Below are positions 10,795 through 20,825 of a DNA stretch of 64,000 nt, in pieces. A program made the position numbers and the translations under genes. The notes below the pieces were generated by a model. That model ran no database searches. It was not told the origin of the DNA and saw nothing but the letters and a program-made list of their open reading frames with translations. Every line of letters begins with the position of its first letter. Position 1 is the first letter of the stretch. The stretch comes from Altererythrobacter sp. GTDB taxonomy: Bacteria; Pseudomonadota; Alphaproteobacteria; Sphingomonadales; Sphingomonadaceae. The stretch lies in NCBI GenBank assembly GCA_031178065.1, contig JAPSJS010000001.1, forward strand, positions 1-64,000, written 5' to 3'.

Positions 10795-12603
10795 ATGGGG
10801 TCGATTCAGAGGCTGATGTTCAGCGCCGGACTGGCCACGCTCGCCGCGGCACCGCTAGCAGCCGAGTCCTTTCGCGACCGCCCCCCGGAAGAGGAGGTCG
10901 TCTACTTCGTCCTGCCCGATCGCTTCGCAAACGGCGACGAGACGAACGACCGCGGCGGCATCGGCGGCGAGCGGCTCGACCACGGCTTCGACCCGGCTCA
11001 CAAGGGCTTCTATCATGGCGGCGATCTCGCCGGGCTGACGGAGCGGCTGGACTATATCCAGTCGCTCGGCGCGACGGCCATCTGGCTCGGTCCGATCTAC
11101 AAGAACAAGCCGGTCCAGGGTTCGCCCGGCAACGAATCCTCGGGCTACCACGGCTACTGGATTACCGATTTCACGCAGGTCGACCCGCATTTCGGGACGC
11201 GCGAGGATATGAAGCGGTTTGTCGATGCGGCCCATGCCCGGGACATGAAGGTCTACCTCGACATCATCACCAATCACACCGCCGACGTCATCAAGTACCG
11301 GGAATGTCCGCAGAACGACTGCGCCTATCGCAGCCACGCGGACTATCCCTATTCGACGCGCGGCGATGCCGGAGGCCAGCGGATCAACCAGGGCTTCTCG
11401 GGCGTCGAGGAGCAGACGGAAGAGAATTTCGCCAGGCTGACCAGCACCGATCACGCCTACACGCCTTACGTGCCGGAGGGCGAAGAGGACGTGAAGGTCC
11501 CGGCCTGGCTCAACGACCCGATCTATTACCACAACCGCGGCGACACGACCTTCAGCGGCGAGAGCTCGACCTTCGGCGATTTTGCGGGGCTGGACGATCT
11601 CTTCACCGAAAACCCGCACGTCGTGCAGGGCTTCATCGACATCTTCGGCACCTGGATCGACGATTTCGGCATCGACGGCTTCCGCATCGACACCGCGCGG
11701 CACGTAAATCCGGAATTCTGGCAAGCCTTCGTGCCCGCCATGCTGGAGCGAGCCGAGGCGCGCGGCATTCCCAACTTCCATATCTTCGGCGAAGTCTACG
11801 ACGGCGATCCCGGAGCGCTGGCCCGCTTCACCCGCGTCGACGGCTTTCCAAGCGTGCTCGACTTCGCGTTCCAGTCGACCGTGACCGAGGTTGTGGCGAA
11901 AGGCGCGCCGACGGCCGGCCTCGCTCGGCTCTTTACTGCGGATGCGCTCTATGAAGGCGGGGCCGATGCGGCGAAGCGCCTGCCGACTTTCCTCGGCAAT
12001 CACGACATGGGCCGTTTCGCCCGCTTCGTGCGCGAGGCGCACCCCGAAGCTACCGACGAGGAAATGCTGAAGCGCGTGATTCTCGGCCATGCGATGATGT
12101 TCTTCTCGCGCGGCGTGCCGGTGATCTATTATGGCGACGAGCAGGGCTTCGTCGGCGACGGCGGCGATCAGGACGCGCGTGCCGACATGTTCCCGAGCCG
12201 GGTCGCGAGTTATAACGACAACGACCTCGTCGGCACCGATGCCACGACGGCCGAGGCGAACTTCGACATGCGTCACCCGCTCTACGAAGCCATTGCCGGC
12301 ATGGCGAAAGTGCGCGGCTCCGATCCGGCGCTGCGTTCCGGCGACCAGATTATCCGCGCCTATAGCGACGAACCGGGCATCTTCGCCTTCTCCCGCCATA
12401 TCGCCGGCACGCGGGGCGAGACGCTGGCCGTGTTCAACACGAGCGCCAAGCCGATCACCGCGCAGGTGCAGGTTGACGCGGGCTCCCTCGCCTGGACGTC
12501 GCTGCATGGCCAGTGCGCCGCGACCGCGACTGCGCCCGGAAGCTATCGCGTGGAGCTCGCGCCGCTCGAATACCTCGTTTGCAAGTCGGAGGCCGCACAA
12601 TGA
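10795..12603 (+). CDS. Periplasmic GH13 alpha-amylase family enzyme
   Basis: Signal peptide; VYFVLPDRFANGD, DGFRIDTARHVNPEFW, FLGNHDMGRF catalytic-region motifs. Confidence 0.9.
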   Translation: MGSIQRLMFSAGLATLAAAPLAAESFRDRPPEEEVVYFVLPDRFANGDETNDRGGIGGERLDHGFDPAHKGFYHGGDLAGLTERLDYIQSLGATAIWLGPIYKNKPVQGSPGNESSGYHGYWITDFTQVDPHFGTREDMKRFVDAAHARDMKVYLDIITNHTADVIKYRECPQNDCAYRSHADYPYSTRGDAGGQRINQGFSGVEEQTEENFARLTSTDHAYTPYVPEGEEDVKVPAWLNDPIYYHNRGDTTFSGESSTFGDFAGLDDLFTENPHVVQGFIDIFGTWIDDFGIDGFRIDTARHVNPEFWQAFVPAMLERAEARGIPNFHIFGEVYDGDPGALARFTRVDGFPSVLDFAFQSTVTEVVAKGAPTAGLARLFTADALYEGGADAAKRLPTFLGNHDMGRFARFVREAHPEATDEEMLKRVILGHAMMFFSRGVPVIYYGDEQGFVGDGGDQDARADMFPSRVASYNDNDLVGTDATTAEANFDMRHPLYEAIAGMAKVRGSDPALRSGDQIIRAYSDEPGIFAFSRHIAGTRGETLAVFNTSAKPITAQVQVDAGSLAWTSLHGQCAATATAPGSYRVELAPLEYLVCKSEAAQ

Positions 12604-14237
12604 TCGGCGGACAGCAGCAGATTCTCGACGCTGTGGCGCCGACCTCGGCGGAGGTCAGGCCCTGGTGGAAAGGCGCCGTGGTCTACCAGATCTACCCGCG
12701 CAGCTTCGCGGATTCGAACGGCGACGGGATCGGCGACCTGCCCGGCATCACCGAACGGCTGGATCACATCGCCTCGCTCGGGGTCGACGCGATCTGGCTG
12801 TCGCCGTTCTTCACCTCGCCGATGAAGGACTTCGGCTACGACATCGCCGATTATTGCGACGTCGATCCGATCTTCGGGACTCTCGCGGATTTCGATCGGA
12901 TGCTCGCCCGCGCGCACGAACTCGGCCTCAAGGTTCTGGTCGATCAGGTCTACTGCCATACCTCGGACCACCACGCCTGGTTCGCGGAGAGCCGGTCCAG
13001 CCGCGACAATCCCAAGGCGGACTGGTACGTCTGGGCCGAAGCGAAAGCGGACGGATCTCCGCCCAACAACTGGCAGTCGGTCTTCCACGGATCGAGCTGG
13101 ACGTGGGACGAACGCCGCGGCCAGTATTACCTGCACAATTTCTTGCCGTCGCAGCCGGACCTCAACGTCCACAATCCGGGGGTGCAGGAAGCCCTGCTCC
13201 AGACCGCCCGCTTCTGGCTCGACCGCGGGGTCGATGGCTTCCGGCTCGATGCGCTCAACTTCCTGATGCACGACCCTGCGCTGACCGACAATCCGCCGGT
13301 CGAGAACGCGCCGGAACGGGCGCGCCCCTTCGACCGGCAGCATCATTTCCATAACCAGTCGCACCCGGACATCCCCGAGTTCCTGACCCGGCTGCGCAAG
13401 GTCATCGACGGCTACGGCGCCGACTTGTTCACCGTGGCCGAAGTCGGCGGCGAGCAGGCGGACCGGGAGATGAAGCTGTTCACGCAAGGGCCGGGTCGGC
13501 TGAACAGCGCTTACGGCTTCAACTTCCTCTACGAGAAGACCCTGACGCCGGAACTGATCGAGCGGACGATCGGCCTCTGGCCAGGAGACGAGGGCGAGGG
13601 ATGGCCGAGCTGGGCCTTCTCCAACCACGACGCTCCCCGCGGCGTATCCCGCTGGCTCGCCGCACGGGACCGCGACGCCCTTGCCCGCTTACTTCTGCTG
13701 CTATTGCTGACGCTGCGCGGGAACGTGTTCCTCTATCAGGGCGAGGAACTGGGCCTGCCCCAGGCCGAGGTTCCCTTCGAACGCCTCCAGGATCCCGAGG
13801 CGATTGCCAACTGGCCGAACGGGCAGGGCCGCGACGGCGCCCGCACCCCCATGCCCTGGACGGGTGACGCGCTGCACGCCGGCTTTTCGGCCGTCGAGCC
13901 GTGGCTTCCGGTCGATCCGGAGCACGTGCCCCTGGCGGTAGACCGACAGGAAGCGCGGGCGGACTCCATCCTCAACCTTACGCGTCGCCTGGTGACGTTC
14001 CGCAAACGCCACTCAGCCCTGAAGGTCGGAGATTTCCGTCCGGTCGCCGTTCCGCGTCCCTTGCTCGCCTTCGAGCGCAGCGACGACAGCGAGCGCCTGC
14101 TGTGCGTCTTCAACCTCGCGGACGAGCCAGTGCAATGGACCTTGCCTGAGGGCTGGCATGTCATCGAACGCACGGGCGGTGAGGCCGATGGAGCGATGCC
14201 GCCGCTCTCCGGCTTGGTGGCGCAGCGGGTGGTATGA
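12600..14237 (+). CDS. GH13 alpha-glucosidase / oligo-1,6-glucosidase-like, no signal peptide
   Basis: WWKGAVVYQIYPRSFADSNGDGIGDLPGI, DGFRLDALNF, FSNHDAPR; ATGA overlap with the upstream amylase. Confidence 0.92.
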   Translation: MIGGQQQILDAVAPTSAEVRPWWKGAVVYQIYPRSFADSNGDGIGDLPGITERLDHIASLGVDAIWLSPFFTSPMKDFGYDIADYCDVDPIFGTLADFDRMLARAHELGLKVLVDQVYCHTSDHHAWFAESRSSRDNPKADWYVWAEAKADGSPPNNWQSVFHGSSWTWDERRGQYYLHNFLPSQPDLNVHNPGVQEALLQTARFWLDRGVDGFRLDALNFLMHDPALTDNPPVENAPERARPFDRQHHFHNQSHPDIPEFLTRLRKVIDGYGADLFTVAEVGGEQADREMKLFTQGPGRLNSAYGFNFLYEKTLTPELIERTIGLWPGDEGEGWPSWAFSNHDAPRGVSRWLAARDRDALARLLLLLLLTLRGNVFLYQGEELGLPQAEVPFERLQDPEAIANWPNGQGRDGARTPMPWTGDALHAGFSAVEPWLPVDPEHVPLAVDRQEARADSILNLTRRLVTFRKRHSALKVGDFRPVAVPRPLLAFERSDDSERLLCVFNLADEPVQWTLPEGWHVIERTGGEADGAMPPLSGLVAQRVV

Positions 14238-14245
14238 CCGGCGCG

Positions 14246-15259
14246 TCAGCCGCCGCAGGATTCCCGCACGATCAGATCGGTCGGCATGCGCTCCGACCGC
14301 ATGTCGCCGACGCTGCTCGAATCGAGCAGCTTGGACACGAGCAGGCGGCCCGCGCGCGCAGTGTCCTGCGATACGGTGGTGAGCGCGGGGCGGCTGTAGC
14401 GGGCGAACGGCACGTCGTCGTAGCCGACGACCGACACGTCGCCCGGAACGTCGCGCCCCGCCCGCTGAAGCGCGCGTATCGCGCCGAGCGCGATCAGGTC
14501 GCTCGCGGCCACGATGCCGTCGAAGTCGAGCCCGCGGCTGATCAGCGCATCGACGGTCGCTTCGGAGGACTCGACCGTGAAATGGGCGGGCACCATCAGC
14601 GCCCGATCCTGCGGCAGCCCGGCCTGATCCAGGGCCTCGAGATAGCCGCGCAGCCGCTGCGTGACCTCCGGCGCCTCGCTGTCGCCGAGAAAGATGATGC
14701 GCCGGCGACCCAGGCGGATCAGGTGCATCGTGGCGCGACGGCCGCCCACCAGATTGTCGCTCCCGACGGAGCAGTATTGTTGGTCCGGAAGCTTGGCCCC
14801 CCAGACGACGAAGCGGTCGTCGCGCTCCATCAGCCGGTTCAGCGAGTGGTGCAGCGTGCTCTGACCGAGGAAGACCGCGCCGTCGGCCCGGCTGGTGTTC
14901 ATCGCCTTCGAAAGATCGTCGAAGCTGGTCGGCGTGAAATGGCTGACCAGCACGTCGCAGCCGCGAGCGCGGGCGGCATCGCTGACGCCAGCGAACAACT
15001 CGAGAAAGAACGGGTCGTCGATCTGCCCTTCCCGCCCCTGCGGGCGCGGAATGATGATGGCGATGGTGCCGTTCGCGCCGATCGGACCTGCCGGCATGTA
15101 GCGGCGGAACGGGTAGTCATGCTCGCGCGCCAGCTTCCAGATGAGCTGCTTGGTGCGCGCATTGACCGAAGGGCTGTCGTTGAGAGCCCGGCTGGCGGTG
15201 GAGATCGACACTCCTGCCAGCTTGGCGATATCCTCCAGCCTCGTGCTGCGTCCGGCCAT
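14246..15259 (-). CDS. LacI-family transcriptional regulator
   Basis: RLEDIAKLAGVSISTASRALNDSPSVNARTK helix-turn-helix and periplasmic-binding-like domain. Confidence 0.93.
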   Translation of the reverse strand: MAGRSTRLEDIAKLAGVSISTASRALNDSPSVNARTKQLIWKLAREHDYPFRRYMPAGPIGANGTIAIIIPRPQGREGQIDDPFFLELFAGVSDAARARGCDVLVSHFTPTSFDDLSKAMNTSRADGAVFLGQSTLHHSLNRLMERDDRFVVWGAKLPDQQYCSVGSDNLVGGRRATMHLIRLGRRRIIFLGDSEAPEVTQRLRGYLEALDQAGLPQDRALMVPAHFTVESSEATVDALISRGLDFDGIVAASDLIALGAIRALQRAGRDVPGDVSVVGYDDVPFARYSRPALTTVSQDTARAGRLLVSKLLDSSSVGDMRSERMPTDLIVRESCGG

Positions 15260-15262
15260 TAT

Positions 15263-15336
15263 GCAAATTTTGCCACAAACATTTTCATAAGCCGAATTGC
15301 GCAGCGTCGCGCGGATTTTGCAACCCGGATTTTGCA
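15263..15336. promoter_or_regulatory. Candidate operator cluster between lacI-type gene and GH97 gene
   Basis: GCAAATTTTGC palindrome (15263-15273) and CGGATTTTGCA direct repeats (15312-15322 and 15326-15336). Confidence 0.45.
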
Positions 15337-15348
15337 GGGAGCCGAGCC

Positions 15349-17367
15349 ATGTTTGGACGCCTGATTGCCCTCATCGCCTTCCTTTCCGCCGCGCCCGCCT
15401 ATGCCGAGGTCGTGGCCGAGGTCAGTTCACCCGGCGAGGTGCTGACCGTGGAGATCGACATCAACCCCGCAGGCCACGCCACTTACTCGGTGGAGCGCAA
15501 TGGTGAAGCCGTGATTGAGCCGTCGCGCCTCGGGTTCCTCTTCACCGACGCCAAGAAGCTCGACCGCTATTTCGAGCTCGGCGGCACCTGGACGCGCAGC
15601 TTCGACGAGACCTGGGAGCAGCCCTGGGGCGAGCGCCGCTTCATCCGCAACCATTACAACGAGCTCCGAGTCCGCCTGACCGAGCGGTCGCACGCCCAGC
15701 GCAGCGTGGACGTGGTCTTTCGCGTCTACGACGACGGTGTCGGCTTCCGCTACGAATTTCCCGAGCAGGTCTCGCTCGGGACCATCAATATCGCCGAGGA
15801 GCTGACCGAATTCGTGATCGCCGATCCCGGCACGGCCTGGTGGATCCCGGCGGGCGAATGGAACCGCTACGAATATCTCTACCACGAAACGCCGCTGAAC
15901 GAGGTGACGCAGGCGCATACGCCGATCACGATCCGCACCGAGGACGGGCTGCACATCTCGTTCCACGAGGCGGCGCTGGTGGATTATTCCGGAATGTGGC
16001 TCCGCAGGGTCGAGGGCCGCCGATTCCGCGCCGAGCTCGCCCCCTCCTCCCACGGCCCGAAGGTCAGCCGCACCGCGCCGTTCCACACGCCCTGGCGGAC
16101 GATCCAGATTTCGGAGACGGCCGGCGGCCTCGCCGGATCCGACCTGATCCTCAACCTCAACGAGCCGAACAAGCTCGGCGACGTCTCATGGGTCGAGCCC
16201 TTCAAGTATGTCGGCGTCTGGTGGGGCATGCATCTCGAGACGGAGACCTGGGGTTCCGGCCCGAAGCACGGCGCGAACACCGAGAACGTCAAGCGCTACA
16301 TCGATTTCGCGGCCGAGCACGGCTTCCGCGGAGTTCTCGTCGAAGGCTGGAATCAGGGCTGGGACGGCGACTGGTACAACAACGGCGCGGTGTTCAGCTT
16401 CACCGAGCCCTATCCCGATTTCGATATCGAGGAACTGGCCGCCTATGCCCGCGAGAAAGGCGTGCGGCTGATCGGCCACCACGAAACCTCCGGCCACGTC
16501 GCCAACTACGAAAGCCAGCTCCAGGACGCGCTCGACCTATATGCGCGGCTCGGCGTCGACGCGATCAAGACCGGCTATGTTGCCGATACCGGCGGCATCC
16601 AGGCGCTCGGCCCGGACGGCGAGATCCGCTTCGAGTGGCACGATGGCCAGTTGATGTCGAACCATCACCTGAAGGTCGTGAAGGAAGCGGCCGAGCGGCA
16701 CATCACGATCAATCCGCATGAGCCGATCAAGGACACCGGCCTGCGCCGCACCTATCCCAACTGGGTCTCGCGCGAGGGCGCCCGGGGCATGGAATACAAC
16801 GCCTGGGGCGATCCCCCGAACGACCCCGCGCATGTGCCCGAGCTGGTCTTCACCCGCATGCTGTCGGGGCCGATGGACTATACCCCAGGCATTCTCAGCC
16901 TGCATGGCCGCGGCCAGAAGCTGCAGTCGACCATCGCCCGGCAGCTCGCGCTCTACGTGGTCATCTACAGCCCGATTCAGATGGCGGCCGACCTGCCCGA
17001 GAACTACGAAAAGCACATGCCGGCGTTCCAGTTCATCAAGGACGTGCCGGTCGACTGGGCGGACAGCCGCGTGCTCAACGGCGAGATCGGCGAGTACGTG
17101 ACCTTCGCCCGCAAGGACCGGAACAGCGAGGACTGGTATCTCGGCGCCGTCACCAACGAGGAGGCGCGCGAGCTGACGGTCACGCTCGACTTCCTCGAAC
17201 CGGGTCACACCTATACCGCGCAGATCTACCGCGACGGCCCCGATGCCGACTGGAAGACGAACGGCCACGATATCGTCATCGAGGAGCGCGAGGTCGGCGC
17301 GGGCGACGCCCTGACCTTGCGGCTGGCTTCCGGCGGCGGGCAGGCGATCCGCTTCGTCGCGGAATGA
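15349..17367 (+). CDS. GH97 alpha-glucosidase (SusB-like)
   Basis: Signal peptide; WGMHLETETWGSGPKHGANTENVKRYIDFAAEHGFRGVLVEGWNQGWDGDW and GHHETSGH typical of GH97. Confidence 0.92.
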   Translation: MFGRLIALIAFLSAAPAYAEVVAEVSSPGEVLTVEIDINPAGHATYSVERNGEAVIEPSRLGFLFTDAKKLDRYFELGGTWTRSFDETWEQPWGERRFIRNHYNELRVRLTERSHAQRSVDVVFRVYDDGVGFRYEFPEQVSLGTINIAEELTEFVIADPGTAWWIPAGEWNRYEYLYHETPLNEVTQAHTPITIRTEDGLHISFHEAALVDYSGMWLRRVEGRRFRAELAPSSHGPKVSRTAPFHTPWRTIQISETAGGLAGSDLILNLNEPNKLGDVSWVEPFKYVGVWWGMHLETETWGSGPKHGANTENVKRYIDFAAEHGFRGVLVEGWNQGWDGDWYNNGAVFSFTEPYPDFDIEELAAYAREKGVRLIGHHETSGHVANYESQLQDALDLYARLGVDAIKTGYVADTGGIQALGPDGEIRFEWHDGQLMSNHHLKVVKEAAERHITINPHEPIKDTGLRRTYPNWVSREGARGMEYNAWGDPPNDPAHVPELVFTRMLSGPMDYTPGILSLHGRGQKLQSTIARQLALYVVIYSPIQMAADLPENYEKHMPAFQFIKDVPVDWADSRVLNGEIGEYVTFARKDRNSEDWYLGAVTNEEARELTVTLDFLEPGHTYTAQIYRDGPDADWKTNGHDIVIEEREVGAGDALTLRLASGGGQAIRFVAE

Positions 17368-18301
17368 AGCTCGTCGCCATCCTCACCGCCCTGCTGCTGG
17401 CCTTCACGCCGGCGGTAGCGGCGGCTGAGGGCGCGGGTCCGGGCCGCCTGATCCGCTACGACGCCTTGCCGTCCGCCCATGTCGATCCGCGCGGCGTCAC
17501 GATCTGGCTTCCCGAGGGCTACGATGGATCGAGCGCGCGCTATCCCGCGCTCTACATGCACGACGGGCAGAACCTGTTCGACCCCGCCATCGCGGGGGAC
17601 AAAGGCGAATGGGGCGTGGACGAAGCGCTTTCGCGGCTCGTCGAGGCCGGACAAGCGCGGCCCGCTATCTCGTCGGCGTCTGGAACACGCCCAAGCGGCT
17701 TCTCGAATATATGCCCGCCGAGGTCTTCGCCGCGCTGCCGCCGCCTTACGAAAGGCAACTGGCGGAGCTCTATCAGGGTACTCCGGTTTCGGACGATTAC
17801 CTCCGCTTTCTGGTGGAGGAGCTGAAGCCGTGGGTGGACGAGAACTTCCGCACGCTCACCGGCCGCGAGGATACCTTTATCGCCGGATCGAGCATGGGCG
17901 GGCTGATCTCGCTCTACGCGATCAGCGAATATCCCGAAGTTTACGGCGGCGCGGCGATGATCTCGACGCACTGGCCGCTGTTCCTGAGTTGGCCCGTCGA
18001 GCCGCGCCCCGCGGCGGAGTGGGCAGCCGTGATCGTGACCTTCGAGGACTGGCTGCGAACCACCCTCCCCGCGCCAGAAAACCATCGCCTGTGGTTCGAC
18101 TACGGCTCGGAGACGATCGACGCGCTTTACGAGCCCTATCAGCTCAGGATGGACGAGGTCGTCGCCGCCCGAGGTTATGAGCGCGGCCGCAACTGGAGCA
18201 CCGAGTCCTTCCCCGGTGCCGCGCATGACGAGCGCGCCTGGCGCGAGCGTATCCACCTGCCGCTCGCCTTACTCCTCGGGCCCGGCGACACGGAAGACTG
18301 A
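17364..18301 (+). pseudogene. Secreted alpha/beta-hydrolase esterase interrupted by a single frameshift near 17664-17672
   Basis: N-terminal half in frame of 17364 (signal peptide ... PALYMHDGQNLFD ... ARPAI) continues in the frame of ORF 17609..18301 (LVGVWNTPKR ... GSSMGGLISLYAISEYPE ... AAHDERAW). Confidence 0.75.
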
Positions 18302-18346
18302 GAAGCAGGCGGCAGGGCGCAAGACCTTGCCGCCCGCCTCGGCGGC

Positions 18347-19891
18347 TCAGTTCAGCCTGAACAACGCGGTTTCGTAGGGCGCCAGCCGCGTGCCCGTGCC
18401 GCCCAGCAGGTCCGTGGCTCCGGGCCCGCCATAAGTCACCGGCTGGTCGGACAGGTTCGAGACCAGGCGGAACCGTGCGCCGTCCAGCGCACGCTCCACG
18501 ACCAGCAGCTCCGGCGCGCTTTCGACGACGGTGAGCGAACCGCGTGACAGCGCCGGATTCTGGTCGCGCAAGTCGAGCAGGCGCCGGTAGTAGTTGAGCA
18601 GCGAGTCCGGATCGCCGTCCTGCTCCTCGACCGAAATGCCGTCATGGCTCTGGGAATACTTGTCCGTCCAATAGCTCTTGGCCGGATCGCGATACCAGTT
18701 GGCGTGGATCGGCGCCTCGACCTCGGCCTTCCATTCGAAGGCTTCGCGGATGCCGATATCCTTCTCGTCGGTTTCGAAACGCATATCCTGCGCCCCGCGC
18801 ATGCCCAGCTCCTGGCCGTAGTAGAGCAGCGGCGTGCCTTTCAGCAGGATGCCGAGCGCCGCCGCGGTGCGCAGCCGCGTGGGCGTCATGCCCGGATCGG
18901 AGGCGACCCGGTTCATGTCGTGGTTCTCGATGAAGATGAGCTGGTGCTTGCCCTGCGGCGTCGCCTCGGCCGTGCCCCGGATCGCCTCGACGACCTTGGC
19001 CTTGTCGAAGCTGCGGATGGCCTCGCGTAGCGGGAAGGCGAAGACGTAATCGGCGTCGCCGCGGGTCAGGAAATCGTCGCCGTAGCCCCAGTCGGACTGT
19101 TCGGCGATGAAAGTCACCTGCGGATTGACGGCTCGCACCTTGTCGAACAGCGGCCGCCAGAACTCGGCGAACAGGTTGGTGTGCATGCCCCGATCGTCGA
19201 GGTTGTCCATCATGTGGTCGATCCGGAAACCGTCCACGCCGTCGCTGAAATCGCTGTCGCCGTTGGGATCGACCCAGCTCACGAAATAGCGGTCGAAGTA
19301 CGACTTGAGCTCGGGCGATTTCATGTTGAGCGTAGTGATGCCGGTCTCGAGATCCGGCCAGTGCTTCGCCACCACGATCGCGAACGGGCCCTCGTCGGGC
19401 TTGGTGTTGTTCGGCCCGTGCCAGACCAGATAGTCGCTGTAGGGCGACGACGGGTTGCCAAGCGACTGCGTGTACCAGGGATGGTCGTAGGCGACGTACT
19501 GGATCTCCTGATCCAGGTAGATCTTCATGCCGCGCTTGTGCACCTCCGCCACGAGGCGGTGGTAGTCCCCCATCGTGCCGTATTCGGGATCGATGCCTTC
19601 GAAATCGGACGCGAAATAGTTGTGATAGAAGGCCGAAGGATAGAGCGGCGTCAGCAGGATCGACGTGACGCCAAGGTCCTTCAGGTAATCGAGGCTGTCG
19701 ATGATCCCCTGAAGGTCGCCGTGCCCGTCGCCGTCGCTGTCGCGCAGGCTGCGGTTGAAGACGTGGTAGAACACCTCGTCCGACGGCGCGAGGGCCGCCG
19801 ATGCTTGCGGCGCGGGCGCGGGGACGCTTGCGCAGGACGCGAGCAGGGCGGCAGCGGCGGCGAGCGGCCAGGCGCGTGTCAGGCCGCTCAT
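18347..19891 (-). CDS. GH13 alpha-amylase, predicted lipoprotein (SusG-like)
   Basis: Lipobox LLASC; DEVFYHVFNRSLRDSDGDGHGDLQGI, DGFRIDHMMDN, FIENHDMNR. Confidence 0.88.
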   Translation of the reverse strand: MSGLTRAWPLAAAAALLASCASVPAPAPQASAALAPSDEVFYHVFNRSLRDSDGDGHGDLQGIIDSLDYLKDLGVTSILLTPLYPSAFYHNYFASDFEGIDPEYGTMGDYHRLVAEVHKRGMKIYLDQEIQYVAYDHPWYTQSLGNPSSPYSDYLVWHGPNNTKPDEGPFAIVVAKHWPDLETGITTLNMKSPELKSYFDRYFVSWVDPNGDSDFSDGVDGFRIDHMMDNLDDRGMHTNLFAEFWRPLFDKVRAVNPQVTFIAEQSDWGYGDDFLTRGDADYVFAFPLREAIRSFDKAKVVEAIRGTAEATPQGKHQLIFIENHDMNRVASDPGMTPTRLRTAAALGILLKGTPLLYYGQELGMRGAQDMRFETDEKDIGIREAFEWKAEVEAPIHANWYRDPAKSYWTDKYSQSHDGISVEEQDGDPDSLLNYYRRLLDLRDQNPALSRGSLTVVESAPELLVVERALDGARFRLVSNLSDQPVTYGGPGATDLLGGTGTRLAPYETALFRLN

Positions 19892-20802
19892 GCCGGGATC
19901 AACCGGCTGGTGTCGGGAGTGCGGTGCCATGGCACGGGTGGTTCGGAGTCCTCGTAAGTCGGCAGCACCGCCTCGACCCGCTGGCGCAATACCGGTGTCC
20001 AGTCGAGGGGCGTGAGCGGCCGCGCGACGCTGGTGCGGATGTCGTCGCGGCGGAGGTAATTCTCCATCCCGCGGGCGCGCATGCCGGGCGACATGCTGCT
20101 CCAGTGCGGCATGTACCACAGCGTGAGCAGCGGGCGCTCCTCGTCCGTCCGGTTGGCATAGGCGCCGTGGATCAGGCGGGAATCGCCGATCAGCACATCG
20201 CCGGCTTTCACCGGCACCGCCACTTCGTCGGGATGCGCGGCGTAATCGACCGCGTCCGGGTTCTTGAAGCCTTGCAGCCCTTCGGAATGCGCCGTCTCCA
20301 GATGGTGCAGCGGATGATCGCGCAGGTGCGTGCCGGGGATGACGCGCAGGCAGCCGTTCTCTGGCGTCGTATCGGTCAGGTAGATCATCACGAAAAGCTG
20401 ATGCGCGCGGACATCGTAGCTTTCCGGCTCGGTCCAGCCCCACCAGTCCTGATGCCAGAACAGCGGCGGGCCACCGGCGGGCTTGGAAATAAGGAAGCCG
20501 CCGGTCCAGCGCGGATCGGTCGCGCCGACTTCGCGGAGCAGTTCGGCGATCTTCGGCGATCCGATAACATCGGCATATTCAGGATTGTCGCTCAAGTGAA
20601 TGAGTGAACCGTTCGACTTCACCGCCTCGCGCGCCGCTTCCTTCTCGCGCAGCAGCGTCGCGTGGGCGCGCAGCAGCAAGGTGTCCATGGTGACGGGATC
20701 GAGCACGTCGGTGAAACGGACGAAGCCGTTCTGCTCGAGCTGCTCGGCGGGCGAGAGGACGGCCGGGGCCGCCGCGGAAGGAGCGCTTGTCATGCCGGTC
20801 AT
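19888..20802 (-). CDS. Phytanoyl-CoA dioxygenase (PhyH) family protein
   Basis: FWHQDWWGWTEPESYDVRAHQLFVMIYLTDTTPENGCLRVIPGTHL and GDSRLIHGAYANRTDEERPLLTLWY (Fe(II)/2OG fold motifs). Confidence 0.88.
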   Translation of the reverse strand: MTGMTSAPSAAAPAVLSPAEQLEQNGFVRFTDVLDPVTMDTLLLRAHATLLREKEAAREAVKSNGSLIHLSDNPEYADVIGSPKIAELLREVGATDPRWTGGFLISKPAGGPPLFWHQDWWGWTEPESYDVRAHQLFVMIYLTDTTPENGCLRVIPGTHLRDHPLHHLETAHSEGLQGFKNPDAVDYAAHPDEVAVPVKAGDVLIGDSRLIHGAYANRTDEERPLLTLWYMPHWSSMSPGMRARGMENYLRRDDIRTSVARPLTPLDWTPVLRQRVEAVLPTYEDSEPPVPWHRTPDTSRLIPA

Positions 20803-20825
20803 GATAAGCTGCCTGTCTTGCCTCG

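Noticed and set aside
10855-12600. 581-aa minus-strand ORF opposite the GH13 amylase
   Set aside because: Antisense of a strongly supported catalytic gene; Arg/Val/Gly/Ala-biased translation with no domain signal.
18302-18346. GGCGGCA/TGCCGCC stem between convergent esterase and amylase genes as a terminator
   Set aside because: Short imperfect GC stem without T-tract; too weak to list as a feature.
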